47,438 nt of DNA from positions 1 to 47,438 of the IMG/VR virus record IMGVR_UViG_3300020165_000031. One strand, 5' to 3'. The DNA comes from a virus. Below the pieces are notes generated by a model. It was not told where the DNA came from and did no database searches. It saw only the letters and a list, made by a program, of their open reading frames with translations. This document shows positions 7,951 to 17,301 of this stretch, in pieces. The position numbers were made by a program, and so were the translations under genes. Within the stretch, counting starts at the first letter, position 1. Each line of letters opens with the position of its first letter.

Positions 7951-9381
7951 ATGAAGGAAGGTTATATTAAAAGAGAAGAAAGAAAAAAAATTCTTCTTCT
8001 AACAGATGATATTAGAGTTCACTCTGGGGTTGCTCAAATTGGAAGAGAAATAGTAATGCATACTGCCCATAGATACAATTGGGTTCAATTAGCAGGAGCT
8101 ATTAAACATCCTGATACTGGGAACCTCCAAGATTTAAGTGATGATACTAATAAAAAAATGGATCTAGAAGATTCTAATGTTTTGTTATATCCTTGTGATG
8201 GTTATGGGGATGAAAAATTAGTTCGTCTAGTTATAGAAAAAGAAAAACCAGATGCAATCCTTTTAATAACAGATCCACGTTATTTTGAGTGGTTATTTCA
8301 AATAGAAGATGAAATTAGAACTAAAATTCCTATAACATATTTAAATATTTGGGATGATTTACCAGCACCTATGTATAATCAAGATTTTTATGATTCATGT
8401 GATGGTTTATTTGGAATTTCTAAACAAACAAAAAATATCAATGAAATGGTATTAGGGAGTAAAGTTGAAGGGAAAACAATTAAATATATTCCTCACGGAT
8501 TAAATAATAAAAAGTTTAAGATTTTAAAAAGTAATGATGAGGAATTACTAAATTTTAAAAAAGAATTAAATGGAGAAAATAAAATAAAATTTTCACTTTT
8601 ATTTAATTCTAGAAATATTAGAAGAAAATGTATTCCTGATACAATATTAGCTTGGAAATTATTTCTAGATACTTTACCAAAAAAAGAAAGAAACCAATGT
8701 CAATTAGTTTTACATACTAATCCTATAGATCAACATGGAACTGATCTACCATCAGTAATTAGATTTTTATTCCCAGATGATGATCATAACATTGTAATGT
8801 CAACTAATAAACTTTCGATTGAACAAATGAATTGTTTATACAATAATGCTGATGGAGTAATATTATTATCCTCTGCTGAAGGTTGGGGATTATCTTTAAC
8901 AGAAGCTATGTTAACTGGTACTCCTTTTATAGCTAATGTAACTGGAGGAATGCAAGATCAAATGAGATTTGTAGATAAAAATGGAGATTGGTATACACCA
9001 ACACCTGATATTCCTTCTAACCATAGAGGAACTTATAAAGAGTGTGGAGAATGGGCTTTACCTGTATTCCCTTCAAACTTATCATTAGTAGGTTCTCCTA
9101 AAACACCTTATATCTATGATGATAGGTGTAGTGCTGAAGACGCAGCATTAAAAATAAAAGAATTATACAGTATGAGTAAAAAAGAGAGAGAAGATAGAGG
9201 AAAAAAGGGTATGGAATGGGCTTTAGGAGATGAGGCTGGATTTACTTCTGAACACCAAGCAACTAGATTTATAGATGCTATAGAAGAAACAATAAGTAAT
9301 TTTGTACCTAAAAAAGGTTTTTCTTTTACTAGTGATAGTAACAAGTCAAACAAAGTTTTAAACCATAAATTAATATATTAA
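7951..9381 (+). CDS. GT4-family glycosyltransferase 1
   Basis: A GT-B fold retaining glycosyltransferase with 476 residues. The N-terminal domain has the open glycine-containing loop typical of GT4 acceptor domains (DDIRVHSGVAQIGREIV). The C-terminal domain carries the nucleotide-sugar site SAEGWGLSLTEAMLTGTPFIA near residues 307-327, the E-x7-E signature, followed by a glycine-rich loop. Donor and acceptor cannot be deduced. It opens the glycan island and is followed one base later by another GT4 gene, suggesting consecutive transfer steps. Confidence 0.88.
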   Translation: MKEGYIKREERKKILLLTDDIRVHSGVAQIGREIVMHTAHRYNWVQLAGAIKHPDTGNLQDLSDDTNKKMDLEDSNVLLYPCDGYGDEKLVRLVIEKEKPDAILLITDPRYFEWLFQIEDEIRTKIPITYLNIWDDLPAPMYNQDFYDSCDGLFGISKQTKNINEMVLGSKVEGKTIKYIPHGLNNKKFKILKSNDEELLNFKKELNGENKIKFSLLFNSRNIRRKCIPDTILAWKLFLDTLPKKERNQCQLVLHTNPIDQHGTDLPSVIRFLFPDDDHNIVMSTNKLSIEQMNCLYNNADGVILLSSAEGWGLSLTEAMLTGTPFIANVTGGMQDQMRFVDKNGDWYTPTPDIPSNHRGTYKECGEWALPVFPSNLSLVGSPKTPYIYDDRCSAEDAALKIKELYSMSKKEREDRGKKGMEWALGDEAGFTSEHQATRFIDAIEETISNFVPKKGFSFTSDSNKSNKVLNHKLIY

Positions 9382-9382
9382 T

Positions 9383-10672
9383 ATGAAAAATACATTTGTT
9401 ATAAGTTGTCCAATTGATACTTACAGTGGATATGGTGCACGAAGTAGGGATTTTGTAAAAGCCTTAATAGATCTAGATAAATATGATATTCAAATTTTAC
9501 CTCAAAGGTGGGGTAAAACTGCTGAAGGTTTTATTGATAATAATAAAGAATGGGAATTTTTAAATGATCACATAATCCCACAATTAATGGCAAAACCTGA
9601 CTATTGGTGTCAAATTACAGTTCCTAATGAATTTCAAGCTATAGGACAATATAATATTGGTTTAACAGCCGGAATGGAAACAACTATTGTAGATGGAAGT
9701 TGGATTGAAGGTTGTAATAGAATGGATTTAATTCTTACATCATCTAATCATTCTAAAAAAACATTTCAAAATAGTCAATTTTATAAAGATGGAAATGAAG
9801 AAAATCTTATTAAATTAGAAAAACCTATTGAAGTTTTATTTGAAGGTTTAAATTTAGATGTTTATAAAAAAACAAAAACATTTACAAATTCCGATTTATA
9901 TAATGAAATTAATTCTATAAAAGAAAATTTTGCTTATTTAACTGTAGGCCATTGGATGCAAGGTGAATTAGGTGAGGATAGAAAAAATATAGGTTTAACA
10001 ATTAAAGCATTTTATGAATTATTTAAAAATAGAACAAACACACCAGCTTTAATTCTAAAAACTTGTATAGTAAATGGAAGTATTATGGATAGGTCAGAAA
10101 TACTTAGAAGAATTAATATAATTAAAGAAGGTATCCAAAATGCTAAAACTCTTCCAAAAATATATGTACTTCATGGTAATTTTACAGACCCTGAAATAAA
10201 TGAATTATATAATCATCCTAAAGTAAAAGCAATGATTAGTTTAACAAAAGGAGAAGGTTTTGGGAGACCATTATTAGAATTTAGTGCTATTGATAAACCT
10301 ATTATAGCTTCAAATTGGTCAGGACATTTAGATTTCTTAGAAGAAGAACATACAGCATTAGTAGGAGGTAAATTAGACAAAATTCACCAATCAGCAATTG
10401 TTCAAAATATGATTATACCTGAAGCTGAATGGTTTAGACCTGAATTACAAGATATAGGGTATTCTTTTAATATTATTTGGGAAGAATATAAAGAATTTAT
10501 AAAAAAAGCAAAAAAACAAGGATCGCATTCAAGAAATAATTTTTCATTTAATAAAATGAAAGATAAAATAGAAGAAATTTTTAATAATAATTTAATAGAT
10601 TTACCTAAAAAACTAGATTTAAAAATTGCTAATATTGAAATGCCTAAAAAACCAACACTAAAAAAAGTATAA
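9383..10672 (+). CDS. GT4-family glycosyltransferase 2
   Basis: A second GT-B enzyme (429 residues), only distantly like its neighbour. SCPIDTYSGYGARSRDFVKAL near the N-terminus is the glycine loop, and LTKGEGFGRPLLEFSAIDKP around 287-306 is the donor-binding E-x7-E region. A lysine-rich C-terminal tail extends beyond the fold. The gene is adjacent to GT4 number 1 and before a zinc-ribbon protein. Confidence 0.87.
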   Translation: MKNTFVISCPIDTYSGYGARSRDFVKALIDLDKYDIQILPQRWGKTAEGFIDNNKEWEFLNDHIIPQLMAKPDYWCQITVPNEFQAIGQYNIGLTAGMETTIVDGSWIEGCNRMDLILTSSNHSKKTFQNSQFYKDGNEENLIKLEKPIEVLFEGLNLDVYKKTKTFTNSDLYNEINSIKENFAYLTVGHWMQGELGEDRKNIGLTIKAFYELFKNRTNTPALILKTCIVNGSIMDRSEILRRINIIKEGIQNAKTLPKIYVLHGNFTDPEINELYNHPKVKAMISLTKGEGFGRPLLEFSAIDKPIIASNWSGHLDFLEEEHTALVGGKLDKIHQSAIVQNMIIPEAEWFRPELQDIGYSFNIIWEEYKEFIKKAKKQGSHSRNNFSFNKMKDKIEEIFNNNLIDLPKKLDLKIANIEMPKKPTLKKV

Positions 10673-10673
10673 A

Positions 10674-11171
10674 ATGGTAGAAACTGATAAATTAATAAAA
10701 TGTAATAGATGTGGGGGAGATGCTTGTTATAAGCAAGAAATAAATGGTATAGAATTATATTCTTGTTACGGTTGTGGGTTTCAAACTTCATCTATAATGA
10801 AAAAAGGAGAAAAGTTTTTTGAAGAACAAATGGAAATTCTTCCTGAGTTATATAAAGCTTTACTTGGAGAAGATGAAGAGGGAATGATTTGGATGCCTCA
10901 AACAGTAAATCTACCACAACAAGGGATGGTTTTTGCCTCTGTAGCTAAAGATCATGCTGTTGTAAATGAAACCCCCTCTCAAGATAATTATGAATGGGCT
11001 GCTGTAAAGGCTATTCCAATACCTGAAGAAGATAAAGAAAAATATCCTATACCTAATAAAGAAGGAGAATTTTATGAATGGAGAATGGATATGACTACTG
11101 AAAAAAGATTTGCTCACAATGATTTTGTAGAAGCTTTAGATTATATTGGGATATTTGGTAAAGAAGAGTAA
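10674..11171 (+). CDS. Zinc-ribbon protein in glycan island
   Basis: A 165-residue protein with an N-terminal C4 zinc ribbon: CNRCGG and CYGCGFQ, followed by an acidic domain of unknown fold. It lies between GT4 and GT9 genes with 1 and 3 bp gaps. It may have nothing to do with sugars; similar small ribbons are frequent in T4-like phages. Confidence 0.7.
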   Translation: MVETDKLIKCNRCGGDACYKQEINGIELYSCYGCGFQTSSIMKKGEKFFEEQMEILPELYKALLGEDEEGMIWMPQTVNLPQQGMVFASVAKDHAVVNETPSQDNYEWAAVKAIPIPEEDKEKYPIPNKEGEFYEWRMDMTTEKRFAHNDFVEALDYIGIFGKEE

Positions 11172-11174
11172 GTA

Positions 11175-12104
11175 ATGAAAAAAATAGCTGCCTATATTGA
11201 TATGCCAGCATTAGGGGATACACTAGCTGCTATTCCTACAATAAACAAGCTTTACCAAGCACATGATACACCTATAACTGTATTTACTTATCATCCACTT
11301 TTATTTAAAGACCACCCTTCAGTTTTAGAAGCATTATATGTTCACCAATCAGATCATAACCTATATGATTATTTTTATACAACACCATTTAAGGAAAAGA
11401 TTAAAATTAATGGTAAAGATGTAGAATTTAAACATTCCCAAATTGATATAAGACAATTTCATGCTTTATCTTTAGGTTTTTCATTAACCCCAAAAGAAAT
11501 GGAGATTGACCTTTATATAAAAGAAGATTGGGATATAGGATTTAAAGATTATGTTATAATCCATCCAACTTATACTTGGGATTCTAGAACATGGGATACA
11601 AAGAAATATCAAAAATTAATAGATAAACTAAATAATAAAGGGATACCAGTAGTAGCTATTGGTAAAAATAGCTCAGAAACTGGTTTTCATAATATATCTA
11701 AACCAGTAATGGATATTAAAATCCAATATGGAATAAATCTATTAAACCATCCTGAGGGAAGTTTACCTAAAATAAGAAGTTTAATAGATAAAGCTAAATG
11801 TTTAGTAGTTATGGACTCAGGGATATTACATTTAGGAGGTACTACAGATGTAGAAATTATTCAATTAGGATCATCAATTGATCCTTATTTTAGAGCACCT
11901 TATAGGAAAGGAAGTCAAAAATATAAGTATACCTTTATTGGAGGTGGTTGTGATTTATTTTGTACTTCAAATATGAAACACCATTTAAAAGAATGGGACA
12001 CAATTCAAGGTGTACCTCCTTTAGTAGGATGTTTGGAAAATAAACCCTCATTTGAATGTCATCCTGATGTAGATAAAGTATTTAATAAAATTTTAACATT
12101 ATGA
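11175..12104 (+). CDS. GT9-like (heptosyltransferase family) glycosyltransferase
   Basis: This looks like a member of the ADP-heptose:LPS heptosyltransferase family (GT-B). Seen features: the N-terminal DMPALGDTLAAIPTINKL (9-26), the second-domain start YVIIHPTYTWDSRTW, followed by KGIPVVAIGKN, and MDSGILHLGG near 213-222 followed by IIQLGSS, corresponding to the GT9 donor site. Family members use ADP-heptose; whether this one does is not provable, but heptose kinase and nucleotidyltransferase-like genes occur at 15.1 and 44.3 kb. It overlaps the next gene by 4 bp. Confidence 0.8.
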   Translation: MKKIAAYIDMPALGDTLAAIPTINKLYQAHDTPITVFTYHPLLFKDHPSVLEALYVHQSDHNLYDYFYTTPFKEKIKINGKDVEFKHSQIDIRQFHALSLGFSLTPKEMEIDLYIKEDWDIGFKDYVIIHPTYTWDSRTWDTKKYQKLIDKLNNKGIPVVAIGKNSSETGFHNISKPVMDIKIQYGINLLNHPEGSLPKIRSLIDKAKCLVVMDSGILHLGGTTDVEIIQLGSSIDPYFRAPYRKGSQKYKYTFIGGGCDLFCTSNMKHHLKEWDTIQGVPPLVGCLENKPSFECHPDVDKVFNKILTL

Positions 12105-12946
12105 AAATATTAGTAACAGGTGGGGTAGGGTTTATAGGAACTGCTCTTATAAAAAAATTATTAGATGAAAAACATATTGTTCATTCTTTAGATAATTATA
12201 AAATTGGGTGTAAAGAAAATGAAATTGAAGGTTGTTATTACCATAATGTAGATATAGAAAATATTCACCTAATGGATAAAGATTTTGATTTAATTTTTCA
12301 TTTAGCAGCTTTATCTAGAATTCAACCTTCTTTTAATAAGCCTGAAGATACATTTAGAGTTAATACTATTGGAACTCAGAAAGTATGTGAATTTGCTAGA
12401 TATATTGGAGCTAAAGTTGTATATTCTGGTTCATCTTCAAAATGGCATAATCCATATCAATCACCTTACGCTGCATGTAAACATATGGGTGAAGAATCTT
12501 GTAAAATGTATAAAAAAACATATGGGATGGATATTGAAATAGCTAGATTCTATAATGTTTATGGTCCCGGTGAAATAATAGAAGGAGATTGGGCAGCTGT
12601 TATAGGAAAATGGAGACGTCAAGTTAAAAATAATGAATTAATAACAATAGTAGGAGACGGAGAGCAAAGAAGAGATTTTACTTATATAAAAGATATAGTA
12701 GATGGCTTGTGGAGAATTGGGATGAAAAATGAAAAACATATAGATGCATGGGAATTAGGTAATGGTGAAAATTATTCCATAAATGAAGTATATCAAATGT
12801 TTTATGAAAAGTTTAACATAGAATGTAAACACATCCCAGAACAAAAAGGAAATTATAGAAAAACATTAAGAGAAAATGATGATGCTCTTAAAAGATTAGG
12901 TTGGCTCCCAACAGGTAATTTATTATATTATATCCAAAGTTTATAA
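12101..12946 (+). CDS. NAD-dependent sugar epimerase/dehydratase (extended SDR) 1
   Basis: An extended short-chain dehydrogenase acting on a nucleotide sugar. Seen: NAD-binding TGGVGFIG (6-13), LIFHLAALSRI with the conserved HLAA, the active-site Tyr123 and Lys127 in YAACK, and the C-terminal GDGEQRRDFTYIKDIVDGL typical of UDP-glucose 4-epimerase relatives. The product is 281 residues, slightly short of the usual 310-340. Substrate unknown. Confidence 0.85.
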   Translation: MKILVTGGVGFIGTALIKKLLDEKHIVHSLDNYKIGCKENEIEGCYYHNVDIENIHLMDKDFDLIFHLAALSRIQPSFNKPEDTFRVNTIGTQKVCEFARYIGAKVVYSGSSSKWHNPYQSPYAACKHMGEESCKMYKKTYGMDIEIARFYNVYGPGEIIEGDWAAVIGKWRRQVKNNELITIVGDGEQRRDFTYIKDIVDGLWRIGMKNEKHIDAWELGNGENYSINEVYQMFYEKFNIECKHIPEQKGNYRKTLRENDDALKRLGWLPTGNLLYYIQSL

Positions 12947-12947
12947 T

Positions 12948-13571
12948 ATGAAAATAAGTTATGCAATTACAGTCTGTGATGAGTTTGTAGAAATTCAAAG
13001 ATTAATTCCATTTTTATTAGAAAACAAAAAATATGGGGATGAAATCGTAGTTTTATATGATTCAAAAAATGGAGACGAAAAGGTTGAAGAATTTTTAAGA
13101 GCAAAATCAATTAATGGTGAGTTTAGTTGGCATAAAGATAAATTTAATAACCATTTTGCAGATTGGAAAAATAAACTTACTGAAAAGTGTGATGGAGATT
13201 GGATATTCCAAATTGATGCAGATGAAATACCTCATATAGATTTAATTACATATCTTCCTGAAATTATTTTAAGTAATCCTAAAAATGAAGTTATAAAAGT
13301 TCCAAGAATTAATACTGTTCATGGTTTAACTGAAGAATATGAAAGAAAATGGGGGTGGAGAGTAAATGAAAAAGGTTGGGTCAATTGGCCTGATTTTCAA
13401 TGGAGAATTTGGAAGAACCATCCTAAAATAAAGTGGGTAAATAAAGTTCATGAAGTATTAGATGGTTATAGTACTTATGCTGATTTGAATCAAGAAGAAC
13501 GTTTCTCTCTATATCACCCTAAAGATATAGAAAAACAAGTTAAACAAAATAATTATTATGAAAGTATATAG
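12948..13571 (+). CDS. GT2-family glycosyltransferase (GT-A)
   Basis: A 207-residue GT-A enzyme. The N-terminus ISYAITVCDE is a GT2 nucleotide-binding strand, and QIDADEIP near 88-94 contains the metal-binding DxD. A WDFQWRIWKNHP-type stretch (DFQWRIWKNHPKIKWVNKVHE) near the C-terminus is typical of the family that includes SunS/TPR-less glycosyltransferases. It overlaps the start of the next gene by 14 bp. Confidence 0.8.
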   Translation: MKISYAITVCDEFVEIQRLIPFLLENKKYGDEIVVLYDSKNGDEKVEEFLRAKSINGEFSWHKDKFNNHFADWKNKLTEKCDGDWIFQIDADEIPHIDLITYLPEIILSNPKNEVIKVPRINTVHGLTEEYERKWGWRVNEKGWVNWPDFQWRIWKNHPKIKWVNKVHEVLDGYSTYADLNQEERFSLYHPKDIEKQVKQNNYYESI

Positions 13572-14484
13572 TAATTACTTACCCATTGAAAGGTATGAAA
13601 AATTTATTTTAAGTAAAGATAAATTTAAAGATCTTCCTATAACTATCTTTAATGACTATTTTACTAAAGATAATTGGAAAGAGTTAGGAGAAAATCCAAT
13701 AAATATTCTTATTTTGAATGAACCAGACCAATTATTTGGGCACCACACTCAAGTTCAAAAATTCAATAATAATTATAGTTTAATTTTAACTTGGGGTCAA
13801 AATGTAATAGATAATTGCGATAACGCAAGATTATTTATTCATGGTGAAACTAATTTAGACTGGGAATATATAAATTCATTCTATAAAAATAAAGAAAGAA
13901 AATTTGAAGTAACTTTTTTAAGTGGTGTGTTAAAATTAATTGAGGGGCATAAATTAAGACAAAAAATATTATCTATAGAAAATGAAATAAATCTTCCTAC
14001 AAGGTTTTGGAAGGTATTAAGTGATTTTAATTATGAAACAGGAAATAGACCGGGTTATAGAGACCCAGGTTGTGAAGTTATAACTACAAAAGGAACACCT
14101 ATTGAAGGAGAGGGAAAAAAAGAAGTTTGGAATAGAAATTCAATGTTTCACATAGCTGTAGAAAATTCAAGAAATTTAAATTATTATACAGATAAAATAG
14201 TAGATTGCTTTGCTACTAAAACTATTCCTATATATTGGGGTGCACCTAATATAGGAGATTACTTTAATAAAGATGGAATAATTACATTTGAAAATGAAGA
14301 AGATCTAATAGATATTTTAAATAATTTAACAGAAAAAGATTATAAAAATAAGTTGGAAGCTGTAGAAGAAAATTATATATTAGCACTTAATAATGGTTTC
14401 TTTTTTGAAAGGTTAGAACGATTTTTAGACTCAATTATAGAACTTAATAATATAACCAATAGGGGAATTAGCTCAGATGGCTAG
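13558..14484 (+). CDS. GT10-like (fucosyltransferase) glycosyltransferase
   Basis: The C-terminal half shows the alpha-1,3-fucosyltransferase signature: FHIAVENSRNLNYYTDKIVD, then IPIYWGAPNIGDYF and IITF. In the GT10 family this is the GDP-fucose site. A GDP-fucose-synthase-like gene at 17.9 kb would fit as donor supply. The N-terminal half (about 130 residues) is not typical and may bind a distinct acceptor. The reading frame ends with a TAG at 14482-14484 inside the following tRNA-Ala gene, overlapping it by 23 nt, so tRNA processing would remove the end of this mRNA. Confidence 0.75.
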   Translation: MKVYSNYLPIERYEKFILSKDKFKDLPITIFNDYFTKDNWKELGENPINILILNEPDQLFGHHTQVQKFNNNYSLILTWGQNVIDNCDNARLFIHGETNLDWEYINSFYKNKERKFEVTFLSGVLKLIEGHKLRQKILSIENEINLPTRFWKVLSDFNYETGNRPGYRDPGCEVITTKGTPIEGEGKKEVWNRNSMFHIAVENSRNLNYYTDKIVDCFATKTIPIYWGAPNIGDYFNKDGIITFENEEDLIDILNNLTEKDYKNKLEAVEENYILALNNGFFFERLERFLDSIIELNNITNRGISSDG

Positions 14485-14535
14485 AGCGCTTCGCTTGCAC
14501 CGAAGAGGTCATCGGTTCGACTCCGATATTCTCCA
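14462..14535 (+). tRNA. tRNA-Ala (anticodon TGC)
   Basis: A full cloverleaf of 74 nt can be drawn. Acceptor strands GGGGAAT and ATTCTCC pair with one G-T; the D arm contains AGCTCAGATGGCTAGAGC; the anticodon arm CTTCG-CTTGCAC-CGAAG gives TGC; the T arm has ATCGG-TTCGACT-CCGAT. CCA is not encoded. It lies inside a protein-coding operon, overlapping the end of the GT10-like gene. Confidence 0.95.
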
Positions 14536-14549
14536 CAAAATATTAAATA

Positions 14550-14690
14550 ATGAAAAATAATCAAAATAATGGTAACCCTCATACTAATGAAACCCGAAAT
14601 GAGCTTAATAGTAAAATTAGTAAATTAGCAATGTTGGGTCAATCTAAAAAAGTAAAATGGTCCGATAAAAGACGTTTTAGAAACATATAA
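14550..14690 (+). CDS. Small basic ORF after tRNA-Ala (46 aa)
   Basis: A 46-codon frame from ATG 14550 to TAA 14690. The peptide is rich in Asn, Lys and Arg and ends in a basic stretch (KKVKWSDKRRFRNI). It fits exactly between the tRNA and the next ATG at 14692. No family is recognised. Fit to gene spacing and AT-type codons support it. Confidence 0.5.
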   Translation: MKNNQNNGNPHTNETRNELNSKISKLAMLGQSKKVKWSDKRRFRNI

Positions 14691-14691
14691 T

Positions 14692-15090
14692 ATGAATAGA
14701 AAATATTTACCAACACTATCAGAATTAATAGATCGATTATCTATTGTTCAATTAAAAGAAGTTTTCATTACTGAGCATAAAGAAGAATATGCTAAAGAAA
14801 TAGCAGAAATAACTCATGATATAGGGGAAATAATTAATAATGAAAAAATTACACTAACAGGAGAAGATGTTAGAGCAATTGTAGTTCTTTCTCAAATGAA
14901 TCTTCATATATGGCATAATGAAACTAAATATAGAGCAGGAACAGGAGATGGTAATTTAGGACTAACACATGGATTAAATGGGATAAGAAATACTGCAAAA
15001 AATAAAATACAAGAAAACGAAGGAGGAAGAAAAGATTATAAAGTTGATTGTATAGCAGCTGAATTTAAAGACTGGGAAATATCATGGTAA
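14692..15090 (+). CDS. DUF6165-related protein (paralogue of 34895 gene)
   Basis: A 132-residue soluble protein. Its ELIDRLSIVQLK (11-22) and N-LH-IW-HN-E-TKY-R (70-81) line up with GELLDKLTILELK and N-AK-LW-EI-E-DEI-R of the DUF6165 protein at 34895, at nearly equal spacing. Both lie beside sugar genes. The function of the family is unknown. The end overlaps the kinase gene by 7 bp. Confidence 0.65.
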   Translation: MNRKYLPTLSELIDRLSIVQLKEVFITEHKEEYAKEIAEITHDIGEIINNEKITLTGEDVRAIVVLSQMNLHIWHNETKYRAGTGDGNLGLTHGLNGIRNTAKNKIQENEGGRKDYKVDCIAAEFKDWEISW

Positions 15091-15836
15091 AAATATTAGT
15101 AATAGGAGATAGTTGTGTAGATGAATACATTTATTGTACAACGAATAGATTCTGCCCAGACGCACCTGTACCCATTCTAAAACCTGAATCATATGTTTCA
15201 ACTGAAGGTATGGCTGGTAACGTAGCTGATAATTTAAGAGCATTAGGAGCTGATGTAGATTTAATTTCAAATGCTAATCAAATTAAAAAAACAAGGTATG
15301 TTGATGAAAGAACAAACCATATGTTTATTAGGATTGATGAAGGTGAAGATGATATATTTCCTATAGCTAAAAAAACGCTAGAAAATATTGAATGGAATAA
15401 ATATGATGCTGTTGTTATAAGTGATTATTGCAAAGGATTTCTTACAGAAGATGAAATAGCTTACATTTCTCATCAACATATAAATACTTTTTTAGATACT
15501 AAAAAATTATTGAATTCTTGGGCTGAAAATATAGGATTTATAAAAATTAATGATGTAGAATATAACTACAATTTAGATAACCATTCAATAAATCTAATTG
15601 AAAAAATGATTATTACTAGAGGATCTAGTGGGGCTGAATATAATGGAATAATGTATCCCGTAGATAAAGTTGATGTTAGAGATACTAGCGGAGCTGGTGA
15701 TACATTTTTAGCTGGTTTAGTATACGCTTATATAAATGGAAATAACATAGCAGATGCCATTAAATTTGCAAACAAATGTGCAACACAGATAGTTCAGAAA
15801 AAAGGAACAGCAAAAATTAATAATAGAGAATTATGA
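15084..15836 (+). CDS. PfkB-type sugar kinase (HldE N-terminal/HldA-like)
   Basis: A ribokinase-fold kinase of 250 residues. The N-terminal GDSCVDEYIYCTTNRFCPDA (8-27) followed by PVPILKPE and GMAGNVADNLRALGA closely follow the D-glycero-beta-D-manno-heptose-7-phosphate kinase domain of HldE (E. coli has R-x-S-PEAPVPV and GGAANVA). The ATP/anion-hole motif DTSGAGDTF occurs near 201-209. It is shorter than the HldE kinase domain (about 310 residues), with a compact middle. In the family the product is heptose-1,7-bisphosphate, on the way to ADP-heptose. A matching C-terminal HldE-type nucleotidyltransferase is encoded at 44286. Confidence 0.8.
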   Translation: MVKILVIGDSCVDEYIYCTTNRFCPDAPVPILKPESYVSTEGMAGNVADNLRALGADVDLISNANQIKKTRYVDERTNHMFIRIDEGEDDIFPIAKKTLENIEWNKYDAVVISDYCKGFLTEDEIAYISHQHINTFLDTKKLLNSWAENIGFIKINDVEYNYNLDNHSINLIEKMIITRGSSGAEYNGIMYPVDKVDVRDTSGAGDTFLAGLVYAYINGNNIADAIKFANKCATQIVQKKGTAKINNREL

Positions 15837-16363
15837 AATACGAATATAGTAAAAAATTAGGATTAGCAATTATCCAACCAGATATATTTTATGATTATAG
15901 AGGTGAATATGTCGAAACATGGAATATTGAAAATTATAAGGTTTTTAATCCTAAAGGATCAGGGAATGAAATAATTTTTAAACAAGATGATATTAGTACA
16001 TCTACTAAACATACATTAAGGGGTTTACATGGTGATAATAAAACATGGAAACTAGTATCATGTATTTATGGTTCTCTATTACAAGTAGTTGTTGATATGA
16101 ATTATGATAGTGCAACATATTTGGAATGGGAGTTATTTACGATAAATGATAAAAATAGACAACAAATATTAGTTCCACCAGGATATGCTAATGGTCACTT
16201 AGTAATGAGTGATTTTGGGATATTTAGTTACAAACAGTCAACATTATATGGAGGAGCCAAAGAACAATTTACAGTCAAATGGAATGATCCAAAAATAAAT
16301 ATTCCTTGGCCTATTGATAACCCTATATTATCTTCACGTGATAAAAATGTAAAACTACTATGA
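15833..16363 (+). CDS. RmlC-like dTDP-4-keto-sugar 3,5-epimerase
   Basis: A cupin-fold epimerase. Seen: DYRGEYVETW (21-30), the hallmark TLRGLH with catalytic His66, VVVDMNYDS, and VPPGYANGH (114-122), followed by Y133 and TLYGGAKE. Length 176 matches RmlC (about 180). In the family the reaction is double epimerisation of a 4-keto-6-deoxy-sugar. No RmlA or RmlB homologue is seen in the window, so it would depend on host or other phage genes for its substrate. Start and stop overlap neighbours by 4 bp. Confidence 0.83.
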   Translation: MKYEYSKKLGLAIIQPDIFYDYRGEYVETWNIENYKVFNPKGSGNEIIFKQDDISTSTKHTLRGLHGDNKTWKLVSCIYGSLLQVVVDMNYDSATYLEWELFTINDKNRQQILVPPGYANGHLVMSDFGIFSYKQSTLYGGAKEQFTVKWNDPKINIPWPIDNPILSSRDKNVKLL

Positions 16364-17301
16364 AAGAAAACGTATTAATAACAGGAGGAGCTGGTTATTT
16401 AGGATCAGTATTAGCTGAAGTTTTATTAGATGAAGGTTATATTGTAACTGTATTTGATAATTTAATGTATAAACAAACATCGTTATTACATTTATGTGAT
16501 AATAAAAATTTTAATTTTATTAAAGGGGATGTTACTAATAAAAAGGAATTTTTACCACAAATTGTTAATCATGACATAATTATCCCTTTAGCTGCTATAG
16601 TAGGAGCCCCAGCATGTGACGCAAATAAAGAACTAGCAACAGCTATTAATTATGAGCAAATTCAATATATAGTAGATAAGCTAAGACCATCTCAAAAACT
16701 ATTAATGCCTAACACAAACAGTCAATATGGAAGTTCAGATAGTATAATTACTGAAGAATCCCCATTTAATCCTTTATCACATTATGCTATTACTAAATGT
16801 AAAGCAGAAGAGTATATAATGGAGTGGGGTAATGGTATTTGTTTAAGATTAGCTACAGTATTTGGATCATCTCCTAGAATGCGTACTGATTTATTGGTAA
16901 ATGATTTTGTCTATAAAACAATGACTGAAGGTTGTTTAGTTTTATTTCAATCACATTTTAAACGAAATTATATACACGTAAGAGATATAGCATATACTTT
17001 TTTACATTGCATTAAAAATTATGATGCATTAAATGGTGAAGTATTTAATGTAGGATTATCAGATGCTAATTTAAATAAAAGGGAATTAGCAGAAACTATT
17101 AAGAATTATTTTCCAAGTTTAGTAATTATTGAAAATGAATTTTCAACTGACAAAGATAATAGAAACTATATAGTATCTAATGATAAATTAGAAAACACAG
17201 GATGGAAACCACAATATACTATTGAAGATGGTATTGATGAGTTACTATCAGCATATAAAATGATTATTACAGATAATAATAAAAAATATACAAATTTATG
17301 A
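16360..17301 (+). CDS. NAD-dependent sugar epimerase/dehydratase (extended SDR) 2
   Basis: A 313-residue extended SDR. TGGAGYLGSVLAE (8-20) binds NAD; IPLAAIVGAPACD replaces the common HLAA; the YAITK motif near 142-146 gives the catalytic Tyr and Lys; RNYIHVRDIAYTF matches the substrate-binding region. It resembles the UDP-glucose 4-epimerase/dehydratase group. It overlaps RmlC and the methyltransferase genes by 4 bp, so all three are coupled. Confidence 0.84.
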   Translation: MKENVLITGGAGYLGSVLAEVLLDEGYIVTVFDNLMYKQTSLLHLCDNKNFNFIKGDVTNKKEFLPQIVNHDIIIPLAAIVGAPACDANKELATAINYEQIQYIVDKLRPSQKLLMPNTNSQYGSSDSIITEESPFNPLSHYAITKCKAEEYIMEWGNGICLRLATVFGSSPRMRTDLLVNDFVYKTMTEGCLVLFQSHFKRNYIHVRDIAYTFLHCIKNYDALNGEVFNVGLSDANLNKRELAETIKNYFPSLVIIENEFSTDKDNRNYIVSNDKLENTGWKPQYTIEDGIDELLSAYKMIITDNNKKYTNL

